Part shown: positions 1 through 8,636 of the stretch, in pieces
How the letters are laid out: every line of letters starts with the position of its first letter
Position numbering within the stretch: position 1 is the stretch's first letter
DNA from: CAJXMH01 sp964001305
GTDB taxonomy: Bacteria > Bacteroidota > Bacteroidia > Flavobacteriales_E > Vicingaceae
Assembly: GCA_964001305.1 (NCBI GenBank)
Contig: CAXFAI010000036.1
Location: forward strand, 1 to 64,000
Direction of reading: 5' to 3'
Length of the DNA stretch: 64,000 bases
Program-made: the position numbers and the translations under genes
The notes under the pieces: generated by a model
Told to the model about the DNA's origin: nothing
What the model saw: only the letters and a program-made list of their open reading frames with translations
Databases searched by the model: none

Positions 1-1910
1 ACAATCACTTGTACTTGATCGGTACTCGTACATAAATTACCATCTGTTACAGTAACTGTATAGGTTGTTGTTACACTCGGATTTGCTGTTGGATTGGCTA
101 AGGTATTATCATCTAATGTCCCTGCATTGTCCCATAAGTAGCTTACTCCTGCTGTACTCGATGTTGGACTTCCTCCTATCACTACACTCTCTCCGTCACA
201 TATCGTTTGGTCTGGGCCCGCGTCTAGATTGGGTGCGGGATTCACAGTGATAGTCATTTGATCGGTATCTGTGCAACCGTTTCCATTTGATACGGTTACT
301 GTATACGTAGTGGTAACTACCGGATTGGCCGTTGGTTGTGCCAAGGTATTATCATCTAAACTTGCTGCATTATCCCATGCATAAGTCTCACCTGCTATAG
401 ATGGCGTTCCAATTTGAATCGACTCCCCTTCACATATCGTTTGGTCGGCTCCAGCGTCTGCAGTAGGTAAACTATTTATAGTAATAGTCATCTGATCTGT
501 CTCCGTACAACCGTTATTATCTGTAACAGTTAATGTATATGTTGTTGTCGAAGTTGGATTAGCGATTGGATTCTGAATAGAAGTATTGGTCAAAGTTGCT
601 CCGTTATCCCAGGCGTAGGTTAATGGTGCTGTTCCACCAGATGAGGTTCCACCAATTTGAATCGATTGCAAAGAACAAATGGTTTGGTCAGCGCCTGCAT
701 CGGCATTTATTTGAGGAAATGCAGTAATAGTTACTTGATCAGTTGCTGTACATCCAGTCCCAGGTGCAGTCACAGTTACTGTGTAAGTTTGTGTACCACT
801 TACTGTCAAAGTTGGATTCTTAACAGTACTACTTGATAAATTAGTTGATGGAGACCAGCTATAAGTAGTTCCACCTGGGTCTACATTTGAACCACCAAGA
901 ACCACCGTTGAATTTATACATGCTGATTGATCTGCTCCTGCATCTGCATTTGGTAAAGAATTAACATTCACAACCATTTGATCAACAGCTGTACAACCAT
1001 TTGTTCCTGTAACAGTAACCGAATATGTGGTAGTATTAACAGGCGTTGCTGTAGGATTGGCCAAGGTGTTATCATCTAATGTTGCTGAATTGTCCCATAA
1101 GTAAGTAGAACCAACTCCACCAGTTGGGCTTCCTCCTATAATCACTGAATTTCCAACACATAAAGATTGATCTGCTCCCGCATCTGCAGTTGGTAAATTA
1201 CCAACTGTAACTACAATTTGATCTGTATTTGTACAGCCATTAGGATGCGTAACCGTAACAGTATAAGTTGTTGTCACCGAAGGATTCGCAATTGGGTTCG
1301 CTACAGCAGCATTTGAAAGACTAGCTCCATTGTCCCAAGTAAATGAGGCGCTTCCCGTAGTCGAAGTAGGACTTCCACCAATTTGAACGTTTTGTCCTAG
1401 ACATATATTCACATCTACACCTGCATCAGCTGTAGGCTGTGGATCTACCGTAATTGTAATTTGATCAGTAGCGGTACAATTTACTCCATTTGTAACTGTC
1501 ACCGTATAAGTCGTAGTTGTTGTTGGACTTGCTGTTGGATTTGCTAAAGTGTTATCATCTAAACTTCCGGCATTATCCCATAAATAAGTTGCAGAAGCAG
1601 GCCCTGTAGGTGTTCCTCCAAGTAAAACAGAACTCCCTTCACAAATTATTTTATCTCCTCCTGCATCTGCTGTTGGAAATGCATTAACAGTTACTAAAAC
1701 TTGATCAGTGTTTGTACAACCATTTAAATCGGTTACTCTCACGGTATAAGTAGTTGTACTTGCAGGTGAAGCTGAAGGATTAGGTGAAGATGTATTACTT
1801 AAACCAGTGGCAGGTGTCCATTGATAAATTGGATTGATTGCAGAAGTTGTTGGACTTCCTCCAATATTTACACTCCCACCTGGACAAATATCAACATCTG
1901 GACCTGCATC
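1..1910 (-). repeat. Eight tandem ~240-bp coding repeats (Ig-like modules)
   Basis: Read on the minus strand, the repeat units begin with the DAG codons at 1910, 1667, 1427, 1184, 944, 701, 458 and 224, a spacing of 234-243 bp (78-81 codons, always a multiple of three). Each unit carries DAG.D..IC.G, a Trp/Asn core (YLWDNAG or similar), L..NPTA.P and TTTYTVTVT..NGCT.TDQ. Units are diverged at DNA level, so this is an old array rather than a fresh amplification. It continues past the window start. Confidence 0.9.
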
Positions 1911-4094
1911 TACATCGGGTCCTAAAGTCACTTGTTGGGTAAATGTAGAATCACATCCCGGTCCTGAGCTCGCAGTTAAACTAACCGTAAATGGACCAAT
2001 TCCACTAAAGGTATGACTTGGATTCTGTAAATTGGATGTTGGGGAACCATCTCCAAAATCCCATGTGTACGTCAAATTTCCTCCTTGAGCTGTAGTTAAA
2101 TTGGTGAATGGAATTGGGCCCGAACAAGTATTACTAGGAAATGAAAAGTTCGTTTGTGGTTTTCTATCAAACCTAAAGCCGATAATATTTGAACTAGACG
2201 TACACCCTTCCGTATTATTCTGTAGTTCAACTCGATAAGCAACTGAATCCTCACAGGCAGCAAACACATCACAAAAGCTAGTCACTCCTGAAGTCTGCAA
2301 AAAATTCATACCTGTACCAATGGGGTACTCTTTAAATATCCTATAAGAAGCGGCAGAACCTGTTGGATTCGGATTTGAAAGTGAATTCCAATCAATGCCA
2401 ACACATGTTGGATCAAGAACTGATTGTAAGAATATGGTAGAAACCGTGTCTCTAGCAACATTCTGAACTATTCCTTTACAACCTGATCGACTTCGAATAA
2501 AATACCACCTACGCTGTGAATCTGCACCTGCACCCACATGGGTATACGTAGTTTGGTTGTAAGTTTTAACACTATCTATTATCGTGTAAGGCCCATTTTC
2601 ATTGGTGGCAGAGTAAATCATCCAAGCGGTAAATGAATTATTAGGATCTGGGGTTGTATTCCAGTCTAAATTCACATCACCATTTGCCTGAACATCTACA
2701 CAATTAATCAAAGGAGATAAAATCACAGAATCAGCAAGCACAGTAATTGAAATGGTAGCAATGGTTTGTCCAGGTATTGGACAAGCGTCATCAGTGGCTC
2801 GAATAACAAAATTATAGGGATTCTCAAGTGAGACACATCCATCTGAAAAAGCGACATGATTACAATCTGTTTGCCAAGTAAAAGTTTTGTTAGGAGCGGC
2901 AAATAAGCCACTATCAGGCAAAGGCGAACTTAGAACCGCACAAGGTGGGTTTGCACAACCAGCATTTGGGTTAGTAAAATTTGCTCCGAACTGGAAACCT
3001 GTGGCACTCACAAAAACGGAATCATTATTGGGGTTTCCTGCCCCCGGAAAGTCAGTAATTTGTAAGTTGAATTGAACAAGGTCACCCGCCCTTACTGTAT
3101 CTCTATAACTGGTAAAACTATTAAAGGGAGGTCTTACAAATGGATCTTGATTAACAGCACAGTTAGCGGCAATGTTTGATTGTAACTCTCGGTAAATTTC
3201 TGCTACCAATTCTCCACATTTGTAAGCGGAAACCTGAACCACAGAAACATACTTTCCAGATGTATAAGAAGTTAAAGAAATCTCTCCTGTACTTGAATTT
3301 AGCGTTGCAGGAACATTTCGTGGATCTTGACTCAATCCAGGAAAGGGACTTGGCTGACCCGCAGTACCGGAACCATACCCAGCCTGATAGCCGACATAAG
3401 TGGGATTAGTACCTTCATTGTATGCAGCACTAGTATTTACAGCGTTTAGTGGACGAGCCCAAGAATATGCGAGTGAATCAAGCTCTATATCAGACGCATT
3501 ATGATTATACGTAAATGCACTTCCCAAACACAGTAAGCTTGTCGCTTCTTCTCTAAATTGGGGAGAATTGTCTATACAGGTATCTGCAACTGAGCCAGAA
3601 AATGGGAAAATTTTTGCACGTAAGGTAATACCAGGTTCTCCTTGGATATTATCATTACTATTTCTCGCTACATCATCGTAAGTAATAATCCAACCCTGAG
3701 GTGGTGGTGTTCCTAATAAACGCTCGGGATCAGATTCTCGAATGTATTCAAAAACTGACTCATCATCACCATTGGCGCAGCTAAAAGTAGTCCCACCTGG
3801 TCTACATTCAGGCGAAATATCTCGATCTATTGTAGCGTTTAAATTATATTCATTCTGCAACGCAATGGTTCTTGACTGACCCACTGATGGATAGTTGTGA
3901 ATAACCAATGGACCTCTTGGAGCTAAAGAAGCTCCACTACAATCTCGATATACTGAAAAACGAAATACATATCGACCGTCGGAAAGACAAGTCCATGTAA
4001 TCTCTCCACCCATAATATGGGTTGCAAAGGATTGAATTGGAGTTGCAAGAAAAAGAAAAGCAATAATGCTCGCGAACTGTAATGATTTTCTCAT
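1..4094 (-). CDS. Giant secreted SprB-like/PKD repeat protein, N-terminal part (C-terminus off window)
   Basis: The minus-strand frame is open from ATG at 4094 to the window edge (about 1364 codons, no stop), so the protein is truncated by the window. It starts with a signal peptide (MRKSL..FLFLATPIQSFA) followed by THIMGGEITW, an N-terminal motif typical of Bacteroidota gliding-associated/T9SS surface proteins. The N-terminal ~650 residues look like beta-sandwich modules. Next is a PKD domain with the diagnostic WDFGDG motif (around nt 2050), then eight tandem ~81-aa Ig-like repeats (DAGxDxxIC..G..IGG..P....NPTA.P..TTTYTVTVT...GCT.TDQ). Family knowledge: such proteins are cell-surface adhesins or matrix proteins exported by T9SS with a C-terminal sorting domain, which would lie beyond position 1. 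The exact ligand is unknown. Cysteine-rich repeats suggest disulfides. High confidence that it is a real secreted gene, moderate on role. Confidence 0.88.
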   Translation of the reverse strand, partial: MRKSLQFASIIAFLFLATPIQSFATHIMGGEITWTCLSDGRYVFRFSVYRDCSGASLAPRGPLVIHNYPSVGQSRTIALQNEYNLNATIDRDISPECRPGGTTFSCANGDDESVFEYIRESDPERLLGTPPPQGWIITYDDVARNSNDNIQGEPGITLRAKIFPFSGSVADTCIDNSPQFREEATSLLCLGSAFTYNHNASDIELDSLAYSWARPLNAVNTSAAYNEGTNPTYVGYQAGYGSGTAGQPSPFPGLSQDPRNVPATLNSSTGEISLTSYTSGKYVSVVQVSAYKCGELVAEIYRELQSNIAANCAVNQDPFVRPPFNSFTSYRDTVRAGDLVQFNLQITDFPGAGNPNNDSVFVSATGFQFGANFTNPNAGCANPPCAVLSSPLPDSGLFAAPNKTFTWQTDCNHVAFSDGCVSLENPYNFVIRATDDACPIPGQTIATISITVLADSVILSPLINCVDVQANGDVNLDWNTTPDPNNSFTAWMIYSATNENGPYTIIDSVKTYNQTTYTHVGAGADSQRRWYFIRSRSGCKGIVQNVARDTVSTIFLQSVLDPTCVGIDWNSLSNPNPTGSAASYRIFKEYPIGTGMNFLQTSGVTSFCDVFAACEDSVAYRVELQNNTEGCTSSSNIIGFRFDRKPQTNFSFPSNTCSGPIPFTNLTTAQGGNLTYTWDFGDGSPTSNLQNPSHTFSGIGPFTVSLTASSGPGCDSTFTQQVTLGPDVDAGPDVDICPGGSVNIGGSPTTSAINPIYQWTPATGLSNTSSPNPSASPASTTTYTVRVTDLNGCTNTDQVLVTVNAFPTADAGGDKIICEGSSVLLGGTPTGPASATYLWDNAGSLDDNTLANPTASPTTTTTYTVTVTNGVNCTATDQITITVDPQPTADAGVDVNICLGQNVQIGGSPTSTTGSASFTWDNGASLSNAAVANPIANPSVTTTYTVTVTHPNGCTNTDQIVVTVGNLPTADAGADQSLCVGNSVIIGGSPTGGVGSTYLWDNSATLDDNTLANPTATPVNTTTYSVTVTGTNGCTAVDQMVVNVNSLPNADAGADQSACINSTVVLGGSNVDPGGTTYSWSPSTNLSSSTVKNPTLTVSGTQTYTVTVTAPGTGCTATDQVTITAFPQINADAGADQTICSLQSIQIGGTSSGGTAPLTYAWDNGATLTNTSIQNPIANPTSTTTYTLTVTDNNGCTETDQMTITINSLPTADAGADQTICEGESIQIGTPSIAGETYAWDNAASLDDNTLAQPTANPVVTTTYTVTVSNGNGCTDTDQMTITVNPAPNLDAGPDQTICDGESVVIGGSPTSSTAGVSYLWDNAGTLDDNTLANPTANPSVTTTYTVTVTDGNLCTSTDQVQVI

Positions 4095-4236
4095 TGAAAT
4101 GATTTATATCCCAGCCTACTAAAGTAAACAAATATTAACATTAAGGCTGACGCTTTTTTTCCACTATTAGTTGCTCATTTGTTGTTTATTTTTTGCTCTA
4201 CTTAATCCTTATTTTTGAACTCTTTAAAATAATTGA
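4095..4236. promoter_or_regulatory. Divergent intergenic region with plus-strand -7-like box
   Basis: This 142-bp gap separates the giant repeat protein (minus) from the DUF5606 gene (plus), so it should hold both promoters. On the plus strand TATTTTTG at 4210-4217 matches the Bacteroidota -7 consensus TAnnTTTG and would give a leader of roughly 14 nt. No well-spaced TTTG -33 element is seen (nearest TTG is 25 nt upstream). No clear hairpin is present. Confidence 0.35.
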
Positions 4237-4707
4237 ATGGAATTAAGTAGAATTATCTCAATCGCAGGAAAGCCGGGACTTTCCAAAATAGTTAGTCAAA
4301 GCAGAACAGGAATCATTGTTGAATCGCTAGTCGATGGTAAGCGTTTTCCTGTAATGGGAACAGAAAGAATTAGTGCCTTAGAAGACATTAGTATTTACAC
4401 CTATGAAGAAGATGTATTACTTTCTGAAGTATTTCAAAAAATGAGTTCACACTTCAAAGGAGGTAAAGCAACCTCTCATAAAGAAAGTGCCAATAAGCTG
4501 AAAGAATCCTTTAAAGAAGTATTACCCAACTTTGATGAAGACCGGGTTTACAACTCGGACATTAAAAAGGTTTACCAATGGTATAACTTGTTGTTAGATA
4601 AAGGTCTTTTAGAAACGAAAGTAAGGGAAGAAAACGAAAAAGCAGATAAGAAAAAGGCACCAACTAAAAAGAAGGCAAAGGAACAATCTAAAGACGAGGA
4701 AGAATAA
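4237..4707 (+). CDS. DUF5606 domain protein
   Basis: A 156-aa cytoplasmic protein. Residues 1-70 (MELSRIISIAGKPGL..., VDGKRFPVMGTERISALEDISIYT) match what I know as DUF5606, a Bacteroidota-restricted domain that resembles a small beta-barrel of unknown role. The middle (about 75-130) looks helical and the tail is a Lys/Glu-rich low-complexity stretch, suggestive of nucleic-acid or ribosome contact, but this is only inference. It is separated by one base from the downstream M3 peptidase gene, so the two are co-transcribed. There is no signal peptide or membrane segment. The family assignment is fairly confident, the function unknown. Confidence 0.8.
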   Translation: MELSRIISIAGKPGLSKIVSQSRTGIIVESLVDGKRFPVMGTERISALEDISIYTYEEDVLLSEVFQKMSSHFKGGKATSHKESANKLKESFKEVLPNFDEDRVYNSDIKKVYQWYNLLLDKGLLETKVREENEKADKKKAPTKKKAKEQSKDEEE

Positions 4708-4708
4708 T

Positions 4709-6421
4709 ATGGCTATCAGCTCCCCTAAATTAGACCGAAACTTTGTTGCTCAAGATTTAACTTTTAGCTGGGATAAAATAGAGCCATATTATCAGCAACT
4801 TTTAGATCGAAAAATTGAAAGCACAACTCATTTAAAACAATGGCTCAAAGATAGAAGTGAACTATCTTCCGTTCTTTCTGAAGCTTTTGCTTGGCGGTAT
4901 ATACGTATGAACATTGATACTGAAAATGAAACATTTCAAAAAGAATTCCAATATTTTGTTCAAGAAATAAACCCTAAACTAGCCCCATTTGAAGACAAGC
5001 TAAACAAAAAGTTATACAGCTCTCCGCTAAAAGATAGCCTAAAGGAAAAAGATTATGAGAATCTCCTTAAATCTTGTCAAACACAGATTGAACTATTCCG
5101 AGAAGTTAACATTCCTTTGTTTACTCAATTAGAAGAAGAGGGACAAAAATTTGGGGCTATTTCGGCTAAAATGAGCATTGAATACAAAGGCCAAGAATAT
5201 ACAATTCAGCAAGCTGCCAAGTTTTTAAAAAGCACCAATAGGGAGGAAAGGCAAGACGTTTATGAGCTCATTCAAAAAAGAAGATTAAAGGAGAAAGAAG
5301 AATTAAACAAACTTTTTGATCACCTCATAGCCTTAAGACAAGAAGTAGCTGAAAATGCAGGTTTTGAAAACTATAGAGACTATAAATTCAGAGCCATGCA
5401 ACGTTTTGATTACACGGTTGCCGATTGCGAAAAATTTCACCTCTCTATAAAACAAGCTGCCACGCCTATTCAAGATTATTTGGATATGAAGCGTTGTGAA
5501 CTTTTGGCTTTAGACACGCTAAAACCATGGGATACAGGAGTTGACATTAGTGGACAAGAGCCACTTAAACCATTTAAAAACGGAGATGATTTACTAGCCA
5601 AAACAATAAAATGCTTCGACCAAATTGATCCATTTTTTGGAGATTGCTTGCGAGCAATGAAAGAGAAGAATCATTTAGACTTAGACTCTAAAAAAGGCAA
5701 AGCTCCGGGTGGATTCAACTATCCACTCTACGAATCAGGCTTGCCATTCATTTATATGAATGCAGTAGGTTCTATGCGAGATGTAACTACTATGGTTCAC
5801 GAAGGTGGCCACGCTGTTCACTCTGTTTTAGCACAACCTCTTGAATTAGTAGAATTTAAAAGTCCACCTTCAGAAGTGGCCGAATTAGCTTCGATGAGCA
5901 TGGAATTAATTAGCATGGATTATTGGGATGTATATTTTGACAATGAAGCAGATTTGAAACGTGCCAAAAGAGACCAATTGCTGGACGTACTTAGCACATT
6001 GCCTTGGGTTGCTGCCATAGATAAATTTCAACATTGGATTTACACCCATAAAAACCATTCAAGCGAAGAACGTTATACTGCATGGCTAAATATTATTAAT
6101 GAATTTGGTTCGAATATCGTCAATTGGAATGGCCAAGAGGAGTCTAAGAAAAACCTGTGGCAAAAACAGCTTCATTTATTTGAAGTTCCGTTTTATTACA
6201 TAGAATATGGGATGGCCCAATTAGGAGCAATAGCAGTTTGGAGAAATTTTAGAAAAGACCCACAAAAGGCAATTCAAGATTATAAAAACGCCTTATCATT
6301 AGGCTACACTCGTTCAATCGGTGAAATCTATGAAACGGCAGGAATCAAATTTGACTTCTCACAAGCTTATGTGAGTGAATTAATGGATTTTGTAAAAAAG
6401 GAAGTAGAAAAAACATTTTAA
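4709..6421 (+). CDS. pepF: M3 family metallopeptidase, oligoendopeptidase F type
   Basis: A 570-aa zinc endopeptidase without signal peptide, expected to cleave short peptides in the cytoplasm. The HExxH zinc site is H364-E-G-G-H368 within MVHEGGHAVHS; the third zinc ligand should lie about 25 residues later in the segment SPPSEVAELASMSMELIS (Glu). Length (about 570) fits the M3B oligoendopeptidase F group common in Bacteroidota. It follows DUF5606 by one base and precedes purB by 9 bp, so a short operon is likely. Substrate specificity cannot be read from sequence. The gene symbol is given by family resemblance. Confidence 0.88.
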   Translation: MAISSPKLDRNFVAQDLTFSWDKIEPYYQQLLDRKIESTTHLKQWLKDRSELSSVLSEAFAWRYIRMNIDTENETFQKEFQYFVQEINPKLAPFEDKLNKKLYSSPLKDSLKEKDYENLLKSCQTQIELFREVNIPLFTQLEEEGQKFGAISAKMSIEYKGQEYTIQQAAKFLKSTNREERQDVYELIQKRRLKEKEELNKLFDHLIALRQEVAENAGFENYRDYKFRAMQRFDYTVADCEKFHLSIKQAATPIQDYLDMKRCELLALDTLKPWDTGVDISGQEPLKPFKNGDDLLAKTIKCFDQIDPFFGDCLRAMKEKNHLDLDSKKGKAPGGFNYPLYESGLPFIYMNAVGSMRDVTTMVHEGGHAVHSVLAQPLELVEFKSPPSEVAELASMSMELISMDYWDVYFDNEADLKRAKRDQLLDVLSTLPWVAAIDKFQHWIYTHKNHSSEERYTAWLNIINEFGSNIVNWNGQEESKKNLWQKQLHLFEVPFYYIEYGMAQLGAIAVWRNFRKDPQKAIQDYKNALSLGYTRSIGEIYETAGIKFDFSQAYVSELMDFVKKEVEKTF

Positions 6422-6430
6422 GATACGATT

Positions 6431-7783
6431 ATGACTATGAACAGCTTAAATGCCATTTCACCTATAGATGGTAGGTATAGAAATAAAGTAGATGCGCTAG
6501 GAAAGTATTTTTCTGAAGCCGCTTTAATCCAGTATAGAGTTCGTGTTGAGGTAGAGTATTACATCGCATTGTGCAAAATCCCCTTAGCTCAACTTCAGGG
6601 TGTGACGGAACAACATTTTCAGCAACTTAGAAAGCTATATGTTGAATTTAATGAAGAAGATGCTAAACGAGTTAAGGAAATTGAAAAGACAACCAACCAT
6701 GATGTTAAAGCCGTAGAATACTTTATTAAAGAAAAACTTGAAAATACCGACTTGAAAGAAAAGCTAGAGTTTATACACTTTGGCTTAACCTCTCAAGATA
6801 TAAACAACACCGCTATACCTTTAAGTTTAAGAGATGCCATTGAAGATGTATTTTTAGTTGAATTAAATGAAATCATTTCTGAATTAAATGCCTTTGCCTA
6901 CGAGTGGAAAGACATACCAATGCTTGCTAGAACACACGGACAAGCCGCCTCTCCTACTCGACTTGGAAAAGAAATTATGGTTTATGCAGAGCGTTTGAAA
7001 GAGCAATACAATGGCTTAATTGACACGCCTTTTTCTGCAAAATTTGGTGGTGCTACCGGAAACTTTAATGCTCATCATGTGGCCTATCCAGAAATTGACT
7101 GGGTGGAATTTGCCAATGAATTTGTCAATGACACCTTAGGTTTAATTCGTTCTCAAACAACTACTCAAATAGAGCATTATGATAATTTAGCACGTCTTTT
7201 TGATGCGTTAAAACGAATCAACACCATTTTGATTGATCTAAACCGAGATGTTTGGACCTACATTTCTATGGATTATTTCAAACAAAAAATCAAAGAAGGT
7301 GAAGTAGGGTCTTCCGCAATGCCCCATAAGGTTAACCCTATTGATTTTGAAAATTCTGAAGGAAACTTAGGTATTGCAAACGCTTTGTTCGAGCATTTGG
7401 CTGCCAAATTACCCATTAGCAGATTACAGAGAGATTTAACTGATTCTACCGTTCTAAGAAATGTAGGAATGCCTATTGCTCACAGTCTATTGGCAATTAA
7501 GTCTCTTCAAAAAGGCTTAAGCAAACTGTTGATTAATGAACAAAAAATCAAACAAGACTTAGAAGACAATTGGGCTGTTGTGGCAGAGGCAATCCAAACT
7601 GTATTACGCAGAGAAGGGTTCCCAAAACCATACGAAGCACTAAAAGAATTAACGAGAAAGAATGAAAAAATAACTTCAAGTTCGATCGCCTCTTTTATAG
7701 AGCAATTAAATGTAAATGAAGACATTAAAACAGAACTAAAACAAATTACCCCCTATAATTATACAGGTATTGAACTTTTCTAA
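6431..7783 (+). CDS. purB: Adenylosuccinate lyase
   Basis: A 450-aa cytoplasmic enzyme of purine synthesis. It cleaves SAICAR to AICAR plus fumarate, and adenylosuccinate to AMP plus fumarate. Diagnostic features: N-terminal AISPIDGRYR (E. coli-type PurB), the TSQDINNTA and ARTHGQAASPTRLGKE active-site segments, and the fumarase/aspartase superfamily signature SSAMPHKVNPIDFEN around residue 296. The start at 6431 (MTMNSL) places ISPIDGRY at the same distance from Met as in E. coli PurB; 6437 is an alternative. The 3' end overlaps the next gene by 14 bp. Full length, no missing active-site segment seen. Confidence 0.95.
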   Translation: MTMNSLNAISPIDGRYRNKVDALGKYFSEAALIQYRVRVEVEYYIALCKIPLAQLQGVTEQHFQQLRKLYVEFNEEDAKRVKEIEKTTNHDVKAVEYFIKEKLENTDLKEKLEFIHFGLTSQDINNTAIPLSLRDAIEDVFLVELNEIISELNAFAYEWKDIPMLARTHGQAASPTRLGKEIMVYAERLKEQYNGLIDTPFSAKFGGATGNFNAHHVAYPEIDWVEFANEFVNDTLGLIRSQTTTQIEHYDNLARLFDALKRINTILIDLNRDVWTYISMDYFKQKIKEGEVGSSAMPHKVNPIDFENSEGNLGIANALFEHLAAKLPISRLQRDLTDSTVLRNVGMPIAHSLLAIKSLQKGLSKLLINEQKIKQDLEDNWAVVAEAIQTVLRREGFPKPYEALKELTRKNEKITSSSIASFIEQLNVNEDIKTELKQITPYNYTGIELF

Positions 7784-8594
7784 TTTTCGTTTTCTAATTA
7801 GTCTATTCCTATTAATTTGCACAAGCTATTATAACAGTTACGCTCAGTTTGCTGAAACAATAGCAACCGGAAGGCCCGGAAAAGCAAATGGAACTAATGC
7901 CGTAGGAAAACATATCTATCAACTTCAGAGTGGCTTTAATTTTCAAAATCAGACTACCAATTTTGAAGACTATGAGTATGAAAGGGAATTTTTACAAACC
8001 AATAATCAGTTTCGATTTGGAGTAAAAGAAGACTTCGAGCTTCGTTTTGGATTTGGCTATCAATTTGACCACCAATTGGATACCAACATTGAATCGCTTC
8101 AAAGAGATCAAAGTGGTTTTACCAACTTTAGTTTTGGCTTTCGGCAATCACTTTTTGAACAGCGAAATTTACTACCAGCTTTCGCCGTTCAATTTACGGC
8201 TACAAGTGGGGGCTCAGGAAGTTTTGAAACAGAAAATTTAAATACTGAACTTAAACTGATTGCAAGTCATCGAATTAATAACCATTTCTGGCTCAACACC
8301 AATATAGCTTTTCGATGGCTCACCGACCAAAGCAAAACCAACATATTTTACATTAGCAGTTTAAATTTTAGAGCTAGCGAAAAACTTAGAGTCGTTGGAG
8401 AAGCATTCGGCGATATAGAAGAAGACAATATCAATCTTTTGTTTGACCTAGGAATGGGATACTTGTTAAACCCTGATTTTCAGCTAGATATTTTTGCAGG
8501 ATATGGAAACAATTGTATCGGTGAATTTGGACCTAAACAAAAGGACTTATTCCTTTCTTTAGGCTTTTCTTATCGTCTTAATAAGCGCTCATAA
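7770..8594 (+). CDS. Outer-membrane beta-barrel transporter-like protein (MetA-pathway of phenol degradation type)
   Basis: A 274-aa protein with a signal peptide (FRFLISLFLLICTSYYNSYA-Q). The N-terminal ETIATGRPGKANG..VGKHIYQLQSGFNF is followed by alternating aromatic/polar beta strands (FRFGVKEDFELRFGFGYQF, SFGFRQSLF) and a C-terminal strand ending SLGFSYRLNKRS, as expected for an outer-membrane barrel. This pattern fits the 'transporter' family related to MetA of phenol degradation; the real substrate is unknown. The start is TTG at 7770 because no ATG precedes the signal peptide; it overlaps purB by 14 bp, suggesting translational coupling. Confidence 0.7.
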   Translation: MNFSNFRFLISLFLLICTSYYNSYAQFAETIATGRPGKANGTNAVGKHIYQLQSGFNFQNQTTNFEDYEYEREFLQTNNQFRFGVKEDFELRFGFGYQFDHQLDTNIESLQRDQSGFTNFSFGFRQSLFEQRNLLPAFAVQFTATSGGSGSFETENLNTELKLIASHRINNHFWLNTNIAFRWLTDQSKTNIFYISSLNFRASEKLRVVGEAFGDIEEDNINLLFDLGMGYLLNPDFQLDIFAGYGNNCIGEFGPKQKDLFLSLGFSYRLNKRS

Positions 8595-8636
8595 ATCAAG
8601 AAATATAATTATCTTTCTGCAATTCAAACCTGCTAC

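Noticed and set aside
1..1910. 240-bp periodic DNA as a possible CRISPR or satellite array
   Set aside because: Units are whole-codon Ig-like modules with diverged DNA, no short identical repeats and no spacers.
1834..4131. Short plus-strand and minus-strand ORFs in the first 4 kb
   Set aside because: They are frame shadows of the single long minus-strand repeat gene, whose translation gives coherent domains throughout.
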